Source: Micromonospora sp. HM5-17 (GTDB taxonomy: Bacteria > Actinomycetota > Actinomycetes > Mycobacteriales > Micromonosporaceae). From it: a stretch of DNA of 64,000 bases. The notes beneath the pieces are model-generated. The model was not told where the DNA came from. It ran no database searches and was given only the letters and a program-made list of their open reading frames with translations. Location: NCBI RefSeq assembly GCF_003762835.1, contig NZ_RJWA01000001.1, positions 992,001 through 1,056,000 of the forward strand, read 5' to 3'. Position 1 is the first letter of the stretch. Each line of letters starts with the position of its first letter. Below, in pieces: positions 28,141-36,355 of this stretch. The translations under genes were made by a program, and so were the position numbers.

Positions 28141-28612
28141 CCGGTCTGCACGGAGTGGAGGCGCGGCCTCGACCCCGACCTGCGGCGCGGCGACGACACC
28201 GAGCCGCCCGCGTCGCCAGTCCGGACGGCGACCGCTCCGGCCGACGGTCTGATATGGAGGTTCGGATCGGACATGTCCGACTCATATTGCTCGGTTCCGT
28301 CGCGCGGCTGCGGCACTTCGTCCGCATTACCCGGACTGAAGTGGATGAAGTTATTTAGGTACGTTGCCTCATCAGTGGGCTTTGTTAACGGCAGTGGGGT
28401 ACGGGTGATGAGTCGCATTGAGCGGGGAGTGAATCACGTCGGCGATTTGCCGGCGAGCTGCTTGCGGCCGGCCGGCGGAGCAGTCCCTACCAACCGGTTG
28501 GAAACGGCGGACGCCCGGCCCGTTGGATGGTGGACGCCTTTGCGGCGACCGCGGACTGTGGCACCATCATGGAACGTCTACTTCCTCCACCTCATCTCGA
28601 CGGGAGCAACCA
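28141..28612. other. intergenic region with AT-richer core, no gene supported
   Basis: A 472-base spacer. Its middle (about 28330-28400) is AT-richer than the surroundings and may hold the promoter of the peptide/GGDEF-EAL pair. CTCATCA (28368-28374) and TGATGAG (28406-28412) form a distant inverted repeat. An open frame beginning at 28273 overlaps the peptide gene in another phase and lacks coding character. Confidence 0.4.
28267..28280. promoter_or_regulatory. 14-bp perfect palindrome, possible operator
   Basis: TCGGACATGTCCGA is perfectly self-complementary and is followed at once by a CATATT box (28283-28288). It lies in the spacer between the TetR remnant and the exported peptide gene. 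A binding protein is not known. Confidence 0.3.
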
Positions 28613-28813
28613 ATGCCTGCACGGAGGCTGGGCCGGCACGTAGGCTCTCTCCTGTTGCTCGCGGTGCTCGCCATTGGCAGCTACGCCGCCAGCACGGGCG
28701 GGTCCACGCAGTCCGGTCAGCTCGCGATCGCAGACTCCGCAAATTCGGAGACGGTGGCCGGCACGTCCGCGAGCGAGCCGGCGTATTTCACGAGCGACTT
28801 CAGCTGGCACTAG
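28613..28813 (+). CDS. small exported peptide precursor, unknown
   Basis: A 66-residue ORF with a clear N-terminal signal sequence (MPARRLGRHVGSLLLLAVLA) and a Ser/Thr/Ala-rich remainder ending in DFSWH. GGGAGC lies eight bases before the ATG. About 85% of codons end in G or C. The TAG stop (28811-28813) is in the same frame as the following GGDEF-EAL gene, with 13 open codons between. It is not recognised as a family. It could be a secreted signal or structural peptide, or the detached N-terminus of the next protein. Confidence 0.6.
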   Translation: MPARRLGRHVGSLLLLAVLAIGSYAASTGGSTQSGQLAIADSANSETVAGTSASEPAYFTSDFSWH

Positions 28814-28852
28814 TTCACGCTGCCGAAGGCGCCCTCGAACATCGGGAGCGAC

Positions 28853-31390
28853 ATGCCCGATCGCCCGGCATCACCACGTCGGTCTGCTGACCGTGCCTGG
28901 CTGGTCACCGGCCCGCTCGCGATGGTCTCGGTGGTCCTCGCGCTCGTGCTCGGTGTCCTGGAGGACGATCCGCTTCGCAACTGGCACCTGGCGATCGGCC
29001 TGCTCGGGCTGGTGCTCCTGGCCGAACGCCAGGTGCTGCAGATCGTCATCCGCCGGCAGGCGATGAGCATCTCGTTCAACGAGGTCTCCCTGCTCTTCGC
29101 GTTCTACCTGCTACCACCGTTGACCGTGTCGGCGGTCTTCACACTGAGCGCCTTCATCACCAGCCTGCGCCGTCGGCACGTACCCGCGCAGCTCTGGTTC
29201 AACGTCGCCCGGGCGGCGGTGGCGGTCACCGTCGCCGGCCTCGTACTGCGCGCCCTCCCGCCGATGCGCGGGTTCGGGCCCGGCACCTGGGCGATCCTCG
29301 CCGCCACCGTCGGGATCCACTCGCTGGTCACCCTCGCCGCGGTGGCCGCGGTCTTCGCGGCGATGAACGGCGCACAGGCCGGCTGGGAGACGGTGCGGAC
29401 CGCGGGGCCGGGCCTGGTCGGCGTCGTCCTCAACGTGGCGGCCGGGCTCGTCGTCGCCATCTGTATCCGCGCCACCTGGTGGTCGGTGCTGCCCCTGCTC
29501 GCCATCGGCATCGCGGTGTTTCTGATCTACCGGTCCTACGGCGAGTTCTTCCGGCAGCACCGCGCACTGGCCGACGTGTACGAGCTGACCAAGGCGGTGA
29601 GTGCGAGCAGCCAGGACGGCACCCTGGCCGACGCGCTGCTGGGTCGGGTCCGGGCGCTGATGCGGGCCGAGTACGCCACCCTGTGGCTACCCGCGCAGGG
29701 ACGGCACCCGGAGGTGCTGCTGACCGCCCGGGTCGACGATCCGGGACTGCTCGACCTCTCCCGTACCCCGGCGGCGCTCCGGCAGCGCGCCCACGAGCAG
29801 GGCCGGACGATCGCGGTCGGCACCGGGCTCGGCGGCGAGCCGGCGCTGCTGGACGAGCTGCGTGACGCACATCTCAAGGACGTCATCGTCGTACCGCTGC
29901 GGTCCGGCCAGGCCGTGGTCGGGTCGCTGGAGGTGGTCAACCGCATCGGCGGGCGGCCAATCGGCCACTTCACCCCGGCCGACGTACCGATCCTCGAGAC
30001 GATCGCCGCGCACGCCGCCGTGGCCCTGGAGAACTCCCGCCTGGTCGACCGCCTGCGACACGACGCGTACCACGACGGGCTGACCAACCTGCCGAACCGT
30101 CGTCGGGTGACCAGCGCGCTCGAGGAGGCGGTGCGGGTCCGTGCGCCGGACGAGGTCGTGGCGCTGCTGCTCTTCGACGTGACCGGGCTCCGGCAGGTCA
30201 ACGAGTCGGTCGGACACGCCGCCGGGGACAAGGTGCTGGTCGAGGTGGCGGCCCGGCTGCGCGCCTCGGCCCCGCCGGGCGCCCTGGTGGGGCGGGTCGG
30301 CAGCGACGAGTTCGTGGTGACCCTCCGGATGGAGAGCGTTGACGCCGCCCTCGTCCTCGCCGCCGAGCTGCGCGAGCAGATCCGGGACCGGATGGTCTTC
30401 GACGTGCTGGTCCTGGACGTGGACACGGTGGTCGGGGTGGCGGTGCACCCCGACCACGGCGACGACCCCGCCACCCTGCTACAACGCGCCGACCTCGCGG
30501 TGACCAAGGCCAAGGCGGCCCCGGAGGGGATCCAGCTGTTCAGCCCGGGACTCGAGTCGCGCTCGTCGCGCCGGCTCGGCCTCGCCAGCGACCTACGCCG
30601 CGCCCTGGAGAACGCCGAGGTCGAGGTCTACTACCAGCCGAAGGTCTCGCTGACGGACCGGCGGCTGCTCGGGGTGGAGTACCTGGCCCGATGGGAGCAT
30701 CCCGCCCACGGCGTGGTCGCGCCGGAGGACTTCGTGGCGGTGGCGGAGCACACCGGGCAGCTCGGACACCTGACCGAGCTGGTGCTCGGCGAGGCGCTGC
30801 GACGCAGCCGGGAATGGGCCGACGGTGACCGGCCGTTGGCGGTCGCGGTGAACCTGGCACCGCGTACCCTCGCCGACCCGCAGTTCCCGGCTCGGGTGCG
30901 GGAACTGCTGACCGAGTACGACGTCGCTCCCGAACTGCTCACCTTCGAGATCACCGAGGCCGGCGTGCTGGACGGCACCGAGCGCGCCGTGCCGGCCCTG
31001 CGCCGGCTGCGCGACCTCGGGGTGCGGCTCTCCGTCGACGATTTCGGCAGCCGGCACTCCTCGCTGTCGTCCCTGCGCCGGCTGCCGATCAACGAGGTCA
31101 AGGTCGACCGATCGTTCGTGCAGGGCATGGCGACCGACCCGGTGGACCTGGCGATCGTCAACGCGATCGTGACGCTTTCCCAACAGTTCGGCCTGGCGGT
31201 GGTCGCCGAGGGGGTCGAGAGCGAACTCACCCTGGAGCTGCTTCAGGACATCGGGTGCCAGATCGGACAGGGCTTCCTGTTCAGCCGCCCACTGCCGTAC
31301 GAGCGGCTGGAGGCCTGGTTCGCCGCGCGGTCGGAGCCCGAGCCGCACCCTGCCGTCGGCGACGCGCGACGGTTGCGCGTCGTTCCCTGA
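28853..31390 (+). CDS. membrane GGDEF-EAL c-di-GMP protein with GAF domain
   Basis: An 845-residue protein. About six membrane helices (residues 17-228) precede a GAF-like domain (240-398), a GGDEF domain (400-565) and an EAL domain (575-825). The GGDEF motif is degenerate (GSDEF, 483-487), so cyclase activity is doubtful. The EAL residues look complete: E609 in VEYLARW, N667, E699, D729-D730, K750 and E785 in AEGVE. The likely net role is c-di-GMP hydrolysis controlled by the membrane and GAF sensors (inference). GGGAG precedes the ATG at 28853. It follows the exported peptide by 39 bases. Confidence 0.93.
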   Translation: MPDRPASPRRSADRAWLVTGPLAMVSVVLALVLGVLEDDPLRNWHLAIGLLGLVLLAERQVLQIVIRRQAMSISFNEVSLLFAFYLLPPLTVSAVFTLSAFITSLRRRHVPAQLWFNVARAAVAVTVAGLVLRALPPMRGFGPGTWAILAATVGIHSLVTLAAVAAVFAAMNGAQAGWETVRTAGPGLVGVVLNVAAGLVVAICIRATWWSVLPLLAIGIAVFLIYRSYGEFFRQHRALADVYELTKAVSASSQDGTLADALLGRVRALMRAEYATLWLPAQGRHPEVLLTARVDDPGLLDLSRTPAALRQRAHEQGRTIAVGTGLGGEPALLDELRDAHLKDVIVVPLRSGQAVVGSLEVVNRIGGRPIGHFTPADVPILETIAAHAAVALENSRLVDRLRHDAYHDGLTNLPNRRRVTSALEEAVRVRAPDEVVALLLFDVTGLRQVNESVGHAAGDKVLVEVAARLRASAPPGALVGRVGSDEFVVTLRMESVDAALVLAAELREQIRDRMVFDVLVLDVDTVVGVAVHPDHGDDPATLLQRADLAVTKAKAAPEGIQLFSPGLESRSSRRLGLASDLRRALENAEVEVYYQPKVSLTDRRLLGVEYLARWEHPAHGVVAPEDFVAVAEHTGQLGHLTELVLGEALRRSREWADGDRPLAVAVNLAPRTLADPQFPARVRELLTEYDVAPELLTFEITEAGVLDGTERAVPALRRLRDLGVRLSVDDFGSRHSSLSSLRRLPINEVKVDRSFVQGMATDPVDLAIVNAIVTLSQQFGLAVVAEGVESELTLELLQDIGCQIGQGFLFSRPLPYERLEAWFAARSEPEPHPAVGDARRLRVVP

Positions 31391-31444
31391 GTGGCTCCGC
31401 GGCCCGCGGAATCGGTCGCTCGGACCGGTACCGGGGGATCTGAT

Positions 31445-31473
31445 TTCACCTCCCGCCGGATGCCGTGTACTCT
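31445..31473 (+). promoter_or_regulatory. promoter of tRNA-Thr/tRNA-Met
   Basis: TTCACC, a 17-nt spacer and TACTCT lie about 33 bases before tRNA-Thr. Confidence 0.55.
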
Positions 31474-31506
31474 TACCCCTGCGCGCCTACGGGAAAGATC
31501 GCGTGC

Positions 31507-31579
31507 GCCCCCTTAGCTCAGTCGGCAGAGCGTCTCCATGGTAAGGAGAAGGTCTACGGTTCGATTCCGTAAGGGGGCT
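31507..31579 (+). tRNA. tRNA-Thr(GGT)
   Basis: Acceptor stem GCCCCCT/AGGGGGC, D-arm GCTC...GAGC, anticodon stem TCTCC/GGAGA with GGT at 31540-31542, T-stem TACGG/CCGTA with loop TTCGATT. CCA is not encoded. Confidence 0.97.
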
Positions 31580-31605
31580 CAGAGGGTTCAGCTGGACCCG
31601 TTTAC

Positions 31606-31678
31606 GGCGGTGTAGCTCAGTTGGCAGAGCAAGCGGCTCATAATCGCTGTGTCGCCGGTTCAAGTCCGGCCACCGCTA
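31606..31678 (+). tRNA. tRNA-Met(CAT), elongator type
   Basis: Acceptor GGCGGTG pairs with CACCGCT (the first pair is G-U). The anticodon is CAT at 31639-31641 in loop CTCATAA, and the T-stem is GCCGG/CCGGC. The paired end, and no initiator-type C1-A72 mismatch, fits elongator Met. It is 26 bases after tRNA-Thr, so they are co-transcribed. Confidence 0.95.
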
Positions 31679-31717
31679 CGCTTCGGCTGCCGGGCAAACC
31701 CGGGGAGCCGGGACAAG

Positions 31718-31733
31718 GGGCGCTCCGGCGCCC
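31718..31733 (+). terminator. possible terminator after tRNA-Met
   Basis: A six-bp stem GGGCGC/GCGCCC with a four-base loop, followed by ACTTTG. It is short, so confidence is moderate. Confidence 0.4.
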
Positions 31734-31736
31734 ACT

Positions 31737-31766
31737 TTGCGTGTCCGCGTGGCAGGCGTCTACGCT
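31737..31766 (+). promoter_or_regulatory. promoter of rpmG
   Basis: TTGCGT, an 18-nt spacer and TACGCT lie about 45 bases before the rpmG start codon. Confidence 0.5.
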
Positions 31767-31810
31767 GGTACGTTCGTCATTGAGTCCGTTATCGAGGAAG
31801 GCGCCCCGCC

Positions 31811-31978
31811 GTGGCCAAGGCGACCGATATTCGTCCCAAGATCACTTTGGCGTGCGTGGAGTGCAAGGAGCGCAACTACATCACGCGCAAGAACCGCCGC
31901 AATGACCCGGACCGCCTCGAGCTGAAGAAGTTCTGCCCCCGGGACGGCCGGCACACGCTGCACCGCGAGACCCGCTGA
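31811..31978 (+). CDS. rpmG: 50S ribosomal protein L33
   Basis: A 55-residue large-subunit protein with the family core [20 protein letters not shown]. The first zinc-type pair is present (Cys15, Cys18). The second half reads FCPRDGRHT, so only Cys42 remains of the usual CxxC; a nearby His may substitute. Start GTG 31811, with GAGGAAGG nine bases upstream. It lies between tRNA-Met and hadA, the usual actinobacterial position. Confidence 0.95.
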   Translation: MAKATDIRPKITLACVECKERNYITRKNRRNDPDRLELKKFCPRDGRHTLHRETR

Positions 31979-31983
31979 CCTCC

Positions 31984-32003
31984 GGGCCGACCCGCGTCGG
32001 CCC
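31984..32003 (+). terminator. terminator after rpmG
   Basis: GGGCCGAC/GTCGGCCC, an 8-bp stem with a four-base loop, five bases past the stop codon. Confidence 0.6.
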
Positions 32004-32324
32004 CGCAGCTTCGTAGGATCGCCGTTCCGACCCGGCCGAGCGTGCCGCGAGCCCGCTCGAGTCCGCGTCCGGGACGGCGATGCTTGTTGTCTGACGTCGT
32101 CCGCGTCCCGTCTGGCGCCATTCGCGTCCGGTGTCGGGCGGGTGTGGCGGCAGGGGTTGGTTCGACCCGCGCCGGCCGCCGGGGCACCACGGCGTCCGCC
32201 GGTCGGCGGTGGCGCCAGTGGGATCGCGCTCGCGCGGGCCGGGGCGGTGGCCCCCGGCTGGCGGACCCGGCCCACCCGAACCGGGGGAGCAGCACCTCGC
32301 TCGCGGCCGTGTAGGTTCGGCGGC
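32004..32324. other. spacer before hadA
   Basis: No gene is supported. TAGGTT at 32312-32317, seven bases before the hadA ATG, is a probable -10 box for a leaderless hadA message. The rest holds nothing recognisable. Confidence 0.4.
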
Positions 32325-32771
32325 ATGTCCCTGGACCCGTCCTTCGTCGGCCGGACGTATCCGCCGACCGCCCCGTACCAGGTGGGGCGCGAGAAGATCC
32401 GAGAGTTCGCCACGGCGATCGGCGCCACGGACGCCGCGTACCACGATCCGGACGCCGCCCGGGCCCTCGGCCACCCCGACGTCGTGGCGCCGCCCACCTT
32501 CCCGATCATGATCACGATGACGGCGAGCCGGCAGATCATCGAGGATCCGGCGCTCGGCCTCGACTACAGCCGCGTCGTCCACGGCGACCAGCGGTTCCGG
32601 TACCACCGTCCGGTGGTGGCCGGGGACGAGTTGGTCTGCGTCAACACCGTCGAGGAGATCACGAATCGGGGCGGGCACGGCTTCCTGACCACCCGCACCG
32701 ACGTCAGTACGGTCGCCGGGGAGCCGGTGGTCACCGTCTGGTCGAAGCTCGTCGTACGCGGGGAGGGCTGA
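32325..32771 (+). CDS. hadA: (3R)-hydroxyacyl-ACP dehydratase subunit HadA-like (MaoC N-terminal domain family)
   Basis: A 148-residue hot-dog-fold protein. It begins SFVGRTYPPTAPYQVGREKI, continues FATAIGATDAAYHDPDAARA, and carries VVHGDQRFRYHRPVVAGDEL. In actinobacteria HadA pairs with HadB as the dehydratase of FAS-II-type fatty acid elongation; HadA stabilises the acyl chain while HadB carries the catalytic residues. It ends two bases before hadB, which implies an operon. TAGGTT seven bases upstream suggests leaderless transcription. Confidence 0.88.
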   Translation: MSLDPSFVGRTYPPTAPYQVGREKIREFATAIGATDAAYHDPDAARALGHPDVVAPPTFPIMITMTASRQIIEDPALGLDYSRVVHGDQRFRYHRPVVAGDELVCVNTVEEITNRGGHGFLTTRTDVSTVAGEPVVTVWSKLVVRGEG

Positions 32772-32773
32772 TC

Positions 32774-33166
32774 ATGGATCTCGCGCCGCAGACCTTCCGG
32801 ATCACCCGTGCGGACCTGATCCGCTACGCCGGGGCCTCGGGTGACTTCAACCCGATCCACTGGAGCGACCGGATCGCCACCAAGGTCGGCCTGCCCGGGG
32901 TGATCGCTCACGGCATGTTCACCATGGCGCTGGTCGGTCGCGCGGTGACCGGCTGGGCCGGCTCCCCGGACGCCGTCGTGGAGTACGGTGTCCGGTTCAC
33001 CCGGCCCGTGGTCGTGCCCGACGACGACCACGGGACCGAGATCGAGGTGAGGGCGACGGTCCGGGAGGTCACCGAGGACGGGCTGACCCGGCTCGACCTC
33101 ACCGCCACCTGCCAGGGCGAGAAGGTGCTCGCCCAGGCCCGGGCGCTGGTCCGGATGTCGCGCTGA
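32774..33166 (+). CDS. hadB: (3R)-hydroxyacyl-ACP dehydratase subunit HadB-like (MaoC family)
   Basis: A 130-residue MaoC-like hydratase with the catalytic motif ASGDFNPIHWSD (Asp and His), then GVIAHGMFTMALVGRAV and VRFTRPVVVPDD. It is the catalytic partner of the preceding subunit in dehydration of (3R)-hydroxyacyl-ACP. Start ATG 32774. It is followed by tRNA-Trp and secE, a conserved actinobacterial order. Confidence 0.9.
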   Translation: MDLAPQTFRITRADLIRYAGASGDFNPIHWSDRIATKVGLPGVIAHGMFTMALVGRAVTGWAGSPDAVVEYGVRFTRPVVVPDDDHGTEIEVRATVREVTEDGLTRLDLTATCQGEKVLAQARALVRMSR

Positions 33167-33197
33167 GGCCGGCCGCGGGCGTGCGTGGGCAGACCGG

Positions 33198-33227
33198 TTG
33201 GGAAAGTCGTGCCTCTACCCGTACACT
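33198..33227 (+). promoter_or_regulatory. promoter of tRNA-Trp (and perhaps secE)
   Basis: TTGGGA, an 18-nt spacer and TACACT lie about 67 bases before tRNA-Trp. Confidence 0.55.
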
Positions 33228-33256
33228 GGTCCGCCGTGGGGCAAGTGACCCCTGCT

Positions 33257-33272
33257 CAGGCATGCATGCCTG
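33257..33272. repeat. 16-bp perfect palindrome upstream of tRNA-Trp
   Basis: CAGGCATGCATGCCTG lies between the probable promoter and the mature tRNA, so it would be in the 5' leader of the precursor. Function unknown. Confidence 0.5.
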
Positions 33273-33294
33273 GTCAGGTTTCGGCTGCCCCCAC

Positions 33295-33367
<73 letters not shown>

Positions 33368-33632
33368 CGCCTACGGCCTGACCGATCCCGGGATCGGCGT
33401 CGTCACCACTGGCGACCGGTCCGTGTTGGTGGTGTCGGCGGGGCCGATCCGAGCGGAGCGTCCGCTCCGGTCCGGTCCACCGAGTTCCGCCGGCCGCGGG
33501 CCGTCCCGGGGCGGTCGTCGGGGGTTCGGTCGGGGGCGGTCGGCGCCCGCGGCGGAGACTCCGGGGCCGGCGTGACCAGCGCAGCGCGCGTTCACCGACG
33601 CGCGTACCCACCACCCGGCGACGGAGGGCGAA

Positions 33633-34010
33633 GTGGCCGAGAAGGATCGGCGCGACGAGGACGACAACGGCCGTCTCGAGAGCGAGAGGCTCGACGACGC
33701 CGTCGACGATGACGCGGACGAGCTGGTTTCCCGGGGTGGTACCGCCACCCGGGAACGGACGAAGACCGACTCGGCGGACAGCCGGAAGACCAAGACGGAG
33801 CCGGGCCGGGTCGGAATATTCGGCCGGCTTGGCCGGTTCTTCCGCGAGGTAGTGGCAGAACTGCGTAAGGTCATCTGGCCGACCCGTAAGGAGCTGCTGA
33901 CCTACACCGCCGTCGTGGTCGTGTTCGTCGCCGTGGTGCTGACGATCGTGGCCGGGCTGGACTACGCCTTCGCCAAGGGCGTGTTGTGGGTCTTCGGCGG
34001 CTCCAGCTGA
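33633..34010 (+). CDS. secE: preprotein translocase subunit SecE
   Basis: Membrane partner of SecY in the Sec translocon. The 125-residue product has a long charged N-terminal half and the SecE core: FFREVVAELRKVIWPTRKEL followed by a single transmembrane helix (about residues 88-112). Start GTG 33633, with GGAGGG upstream. nusG follows after 39 bases, the universal secE-nusG pairing. Confidence 0.96.
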   Translation: MAEKDRRDEDDNGRLESERLDDAVDDDADELVSRGGTATRERTKTDSADSRKTKTEPGRVGIFGRLGRFFREVVAELRKVIWPTRKELLTYTAVVVVFVAVVLTIVAGLDYAFAKGVLWVFGGSS

Positions 34011-34049
34011 CCACCGAGCCCCACCTGATAGTGACGGAAGTGAGCGAGC

Positions 34050-34766
34050 GTGCCTGAGTACGACGAGACCGCCGAGACCCCGGACGAGCAGTCTGCGGTG
34101 GCGACGGCGAGCGGTGCCGAGTCGGTCGAGGCCGCCAACGAACCGGAGCTCGGCGCGACCGAGTCGGACGAGGAGTTCGACCCCGTTGCCGAGCTGCGGC
34201 AGAAGCTGCGGTACGCGCCGGGCGACTGGTACGTGGTCCACTCGTACGCCGGGTACGAGAACAAGGTCAAGGCGAACCTGGAGACCCGGATCACCAGCCT
34301 CGACATGGAGGAGTACATCTACCAGGTCGAGGTGCCGACCCGGGAAGAGGTCGAGGTCAAGAACGGCAAGCGGTCGCAGGTCCAGGCGAAGGTCTTTCCG
34401 GGCTACATCCTGGTCCGGATGGAGCTGACCCCGGAGTCGTACTCCTGCGTGCGGAACACCCCCGGGGTGACCGGGTTCGTCGGCGCGACCGACCGGGCGG
34501 ACCGCCCGGCGCCACTCTCGCTCGACGAGGTGGTGAAGTGGCTCGCGCCCGCGGTGGAGTCCGAGACCAAGAAGGCCAAGCCCGAGGTCAAGGTCCTCGA
34601 CTTCGAGGTCGGCGACTCGGTCACGGTCACCGACGGTGCCTTCGCCTCGCTGCCGGCCACGATCAGCGAGATCAACGCCGACCAGCAGAAGCTCAAGGTC
34701 CTGGTGTCGATCTTCGGCCGGGAGACCCCGGTCGAACTCAACTTCAACCAGGTCGCCAAGATCTGA
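34050..34766 (+). CDS. nusG: transcription termination/antitermination factor NusG
   Basis: A 238-residue protein. An acidic Glu/Ala-rich extension (about 1-55) precedes the NGN domain ([41 protein letters not shown]) and the C-terminal KOW domain ([20 protein letters not shown]). NusG links RNA polymerase with Rho or ribosomes. GTG 34050 lies at the end of GTGAGCGAGCG, a truncated form of the junction repeat seen elsewhere in the window. Confidence 0.96.
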   Translation: MPEYDETAETPDEQSAVATASGAESVEAANEPELGATESDEEFDPVAELRQKLRYAPGDWYVVHSYAGYENKVKANLETRITSLDMEEYIYQVEVPTREEVEVKNGKRSQVQAKVFPGYILVRMELTPESYSCVRNTPGVTGFVGATDRADRPAPLSLDEVVKWLAPAVESETKKAKPEVKVLDFEVGDSVTVTDGAFASLPATISEINADQQKLKVLVSIFGRETPVELNFNQVAKI

Positions 34767-35053
34767 CGGCCGGGCACCCGCCGGGGTGAACCTTCCGCGG
34801 TCCGCTGCCGCTGGCTGCGGACCGTCGGCCCTGGGCCGCACCGGGGGCGACCCCGCCCCCGGATCGGGCCGGCCCCGGGACCGGTGTGGATTCCCACCCG
34901 TCACGCCCGGCCCGATGGTCCGGACCGACCTCGACGGATCGCCCGACATCCCGCTGCGCTAGGCTTGACCGTCGCCTGTCCGCAGGCGCGCTCGGCCGTG
35001 CGCGCCGACGGCGCCGGCAGGTGCACCTTTCCAGTTCACGCCCAGGAAGAGAC

Positions 35054-35485
35054 ATGCCTCCGAAGAAGAAGCTCGTCAAGACGTTCACGCTTCAGCTCCC
35101 GGCGGGCCAGGCCACCCCGGCGCCGCCGGTCGGTCCGGCGCTGGGTCAGCACGGCGTCAACATCATGGAGTTCTGCAAGTCGTACAACGCGCAGACCGAG
35201 TCGCAGCGCGGCGACATCGTGCCTGCCGAGATCAGCGTGTACGAGGACCGGACCTTCACCTTCGTGCTGAAGACCCCGCCCGCCGCCCGGCTGCTGCTCA
35301 AGGCCGCCGGCGTGCAGAAGGGCTCCGGCGTCCCGCAGAGCCAGAAGGTCGGCACCATCACCCGTGCCCAGCTCCGCGAGATCGCCGAGCGGAAGATGGC
35401 CGACCTCAACGCCTACGACGTCGACCAGGCCGAGAAGATCATTGCCGGCACCGCCCGGTCGATGGGCATCACGGTCAAGGACTGA
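35054..35485 (+). CDS. rplK: 50S ribosomal protein L11
   Basis: A 143-residue protein of the GTPase-associated centre that binds 23S rRNA helices 43/44. It contains [32 protein letters not shown] and the C-terminal RNA-binding domain ending [13 protein letters not shown] 35054 with GGAAGAGA upstream. A 287-base spacer separates it from nusG, so it may have its own promoter (TAGGCT at 34960-34965 is a candidate -10 box). Confidence 0.97.
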   Translation: MPPKKKLVKTFTLQLPAGQATPAPPVGPALGQHGVNIMEFCKSYNAQTESQRGDIVPAEISVYEDRTFTFVLKTPPAARLLLKAAGVQKGSGVPQSQKVGTITRAQLREIAERKMADLNAYDVDQAEKIIAGTARSMGITVKD

Positions 35486-35560
35486 TTCCCCCACCCCATC
35501 CCCGCTGATCGTGGGAGGGCCGCGCTCGCGGCCCGACAGAGACCACAGGAGTGTTCGCCG

Positions 35561-36274
35561 ATGCAACGCAGCAAGAACTACCGCAAGGCCGCCGAGGCCA
35601 TCGACCGGAGCCGGCTCTACACCCCGCTCGAGGCCGTACGGCTGGCCAAGCAGACCACCACGGTCAAGTTCGACGCCACGGTCGAGGTCGCGATGCGGCT
35701 CGGCGTCGACCCCCGTAAGGCCGACCAGATGGTCCGCGGCACGGTCAACCTGCCGCACGGTACGGGCAAGACCGCTCGGGTGATCGTCTTCGCGGCCGGC
35801 GCGAAGGCGGAGGAGGCGACCGCCGCCGGTGCGGACGAGGTCGGCACCGACGATCTGGTGGCCCGGATCCAGGAGGGGTGGTTGGAGTTCGACGCGGCGA
35901 TCGCCACGCCGGACCAGATGGCCAAGATCGGCCGGATCGCGCGGATCCTGGGCCCGCGCGGTCTGATGCCGAACCCGAAGACCGGCACGGTGACCATGGA
36001 CGTCGCCAAGGCCGTCTCGGACATCAAGGGCGGTAAGATCACCTTCCGGGTGGACAAGCACGCCAACCTGCACCTGATCATCGGCAAGGCCTCGTTCTCC
36101 GAGGCGCAGCTGATCGACAACTACGCGGCGGTGCTCGAGGAGGTGCTGCGCTCCAAGCCGTCCGCGGCGAAGGGGAAGTACCTCAAGAAGATCACCCTGA
36201 CCACCACGATGGGGCCCGGCGTTCCGGTCGACCCGAACGTGGTGAAGAACCTCCGGGAGGCGGTCGAGGCCTGA
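35561..36274 (+). CDS. rplA: 50S ribosomal protein L1
   Basis: A 237-residue L1-stalk protein that also represses its own operon in many bacteria by binding mRNA. Signatures: [51 protein letters not shown] and [12 protein letters not shown]. Start ATG 35561 with CCACAGGAG upstream. It follows rplK by 75 bases and is followed by a very strong terminator. Confidence 0.97.
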   Translation: MQRSKNYRKAAEAIDRSRLYTPLEAVRLAKQTTTVKFDATVEVAMRLGVDPRKADQMVRGTVNLPHGTGKTARVIVFAAGAKAEEATAAGADEVGTDDLVARIQEGWLEFDAAIATPDQMAKIGRIARILGPRGLMPNPKTGTVTMDVAKAVSDIKGGKITFRVDKHANLHLIIGKASFSEAQLIDNYAAVLEEVLRSKPSAAKGKYLKKITLTTTMGPGVPVDPNVVKNLREAVEA

Positions 36275-36302
36275 GCCTCGGCACCGGAGCAGTCGTCCCG
36301 AC

Positions 36303-36350
36303 GACGCGGGGCGCCCGGCGTACGGACGCGGGCGCCCCGCGTCGCCTTTT
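36303..36350 (+). terminator. terminator of the rplK-rplA unit
   Basis: A 15-bp perfect stem (36303-36317 with 36329-36343), an 11-base loop, then GCC and TTTT (36347-36350): a complete intrinsic terminator. Confidence 0.93.
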
Positions 36351-36355
36351 GACCC

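Noticed and set aside
28273-28890. 205-codon open frame overlapping the exported peptide gene
   Set aside because: Different phase, poor coding character, and it covers the signal-peptide ORF, which has a ribosome-binding site and a recognisable leader.
31395-31410. TCCGCGG/CCGCGGA inverted repeat after the GGDEF-EAL gene as a terminator
   Set aside because: The arms are separated by one base, so only a short stem can form; too weak to call.
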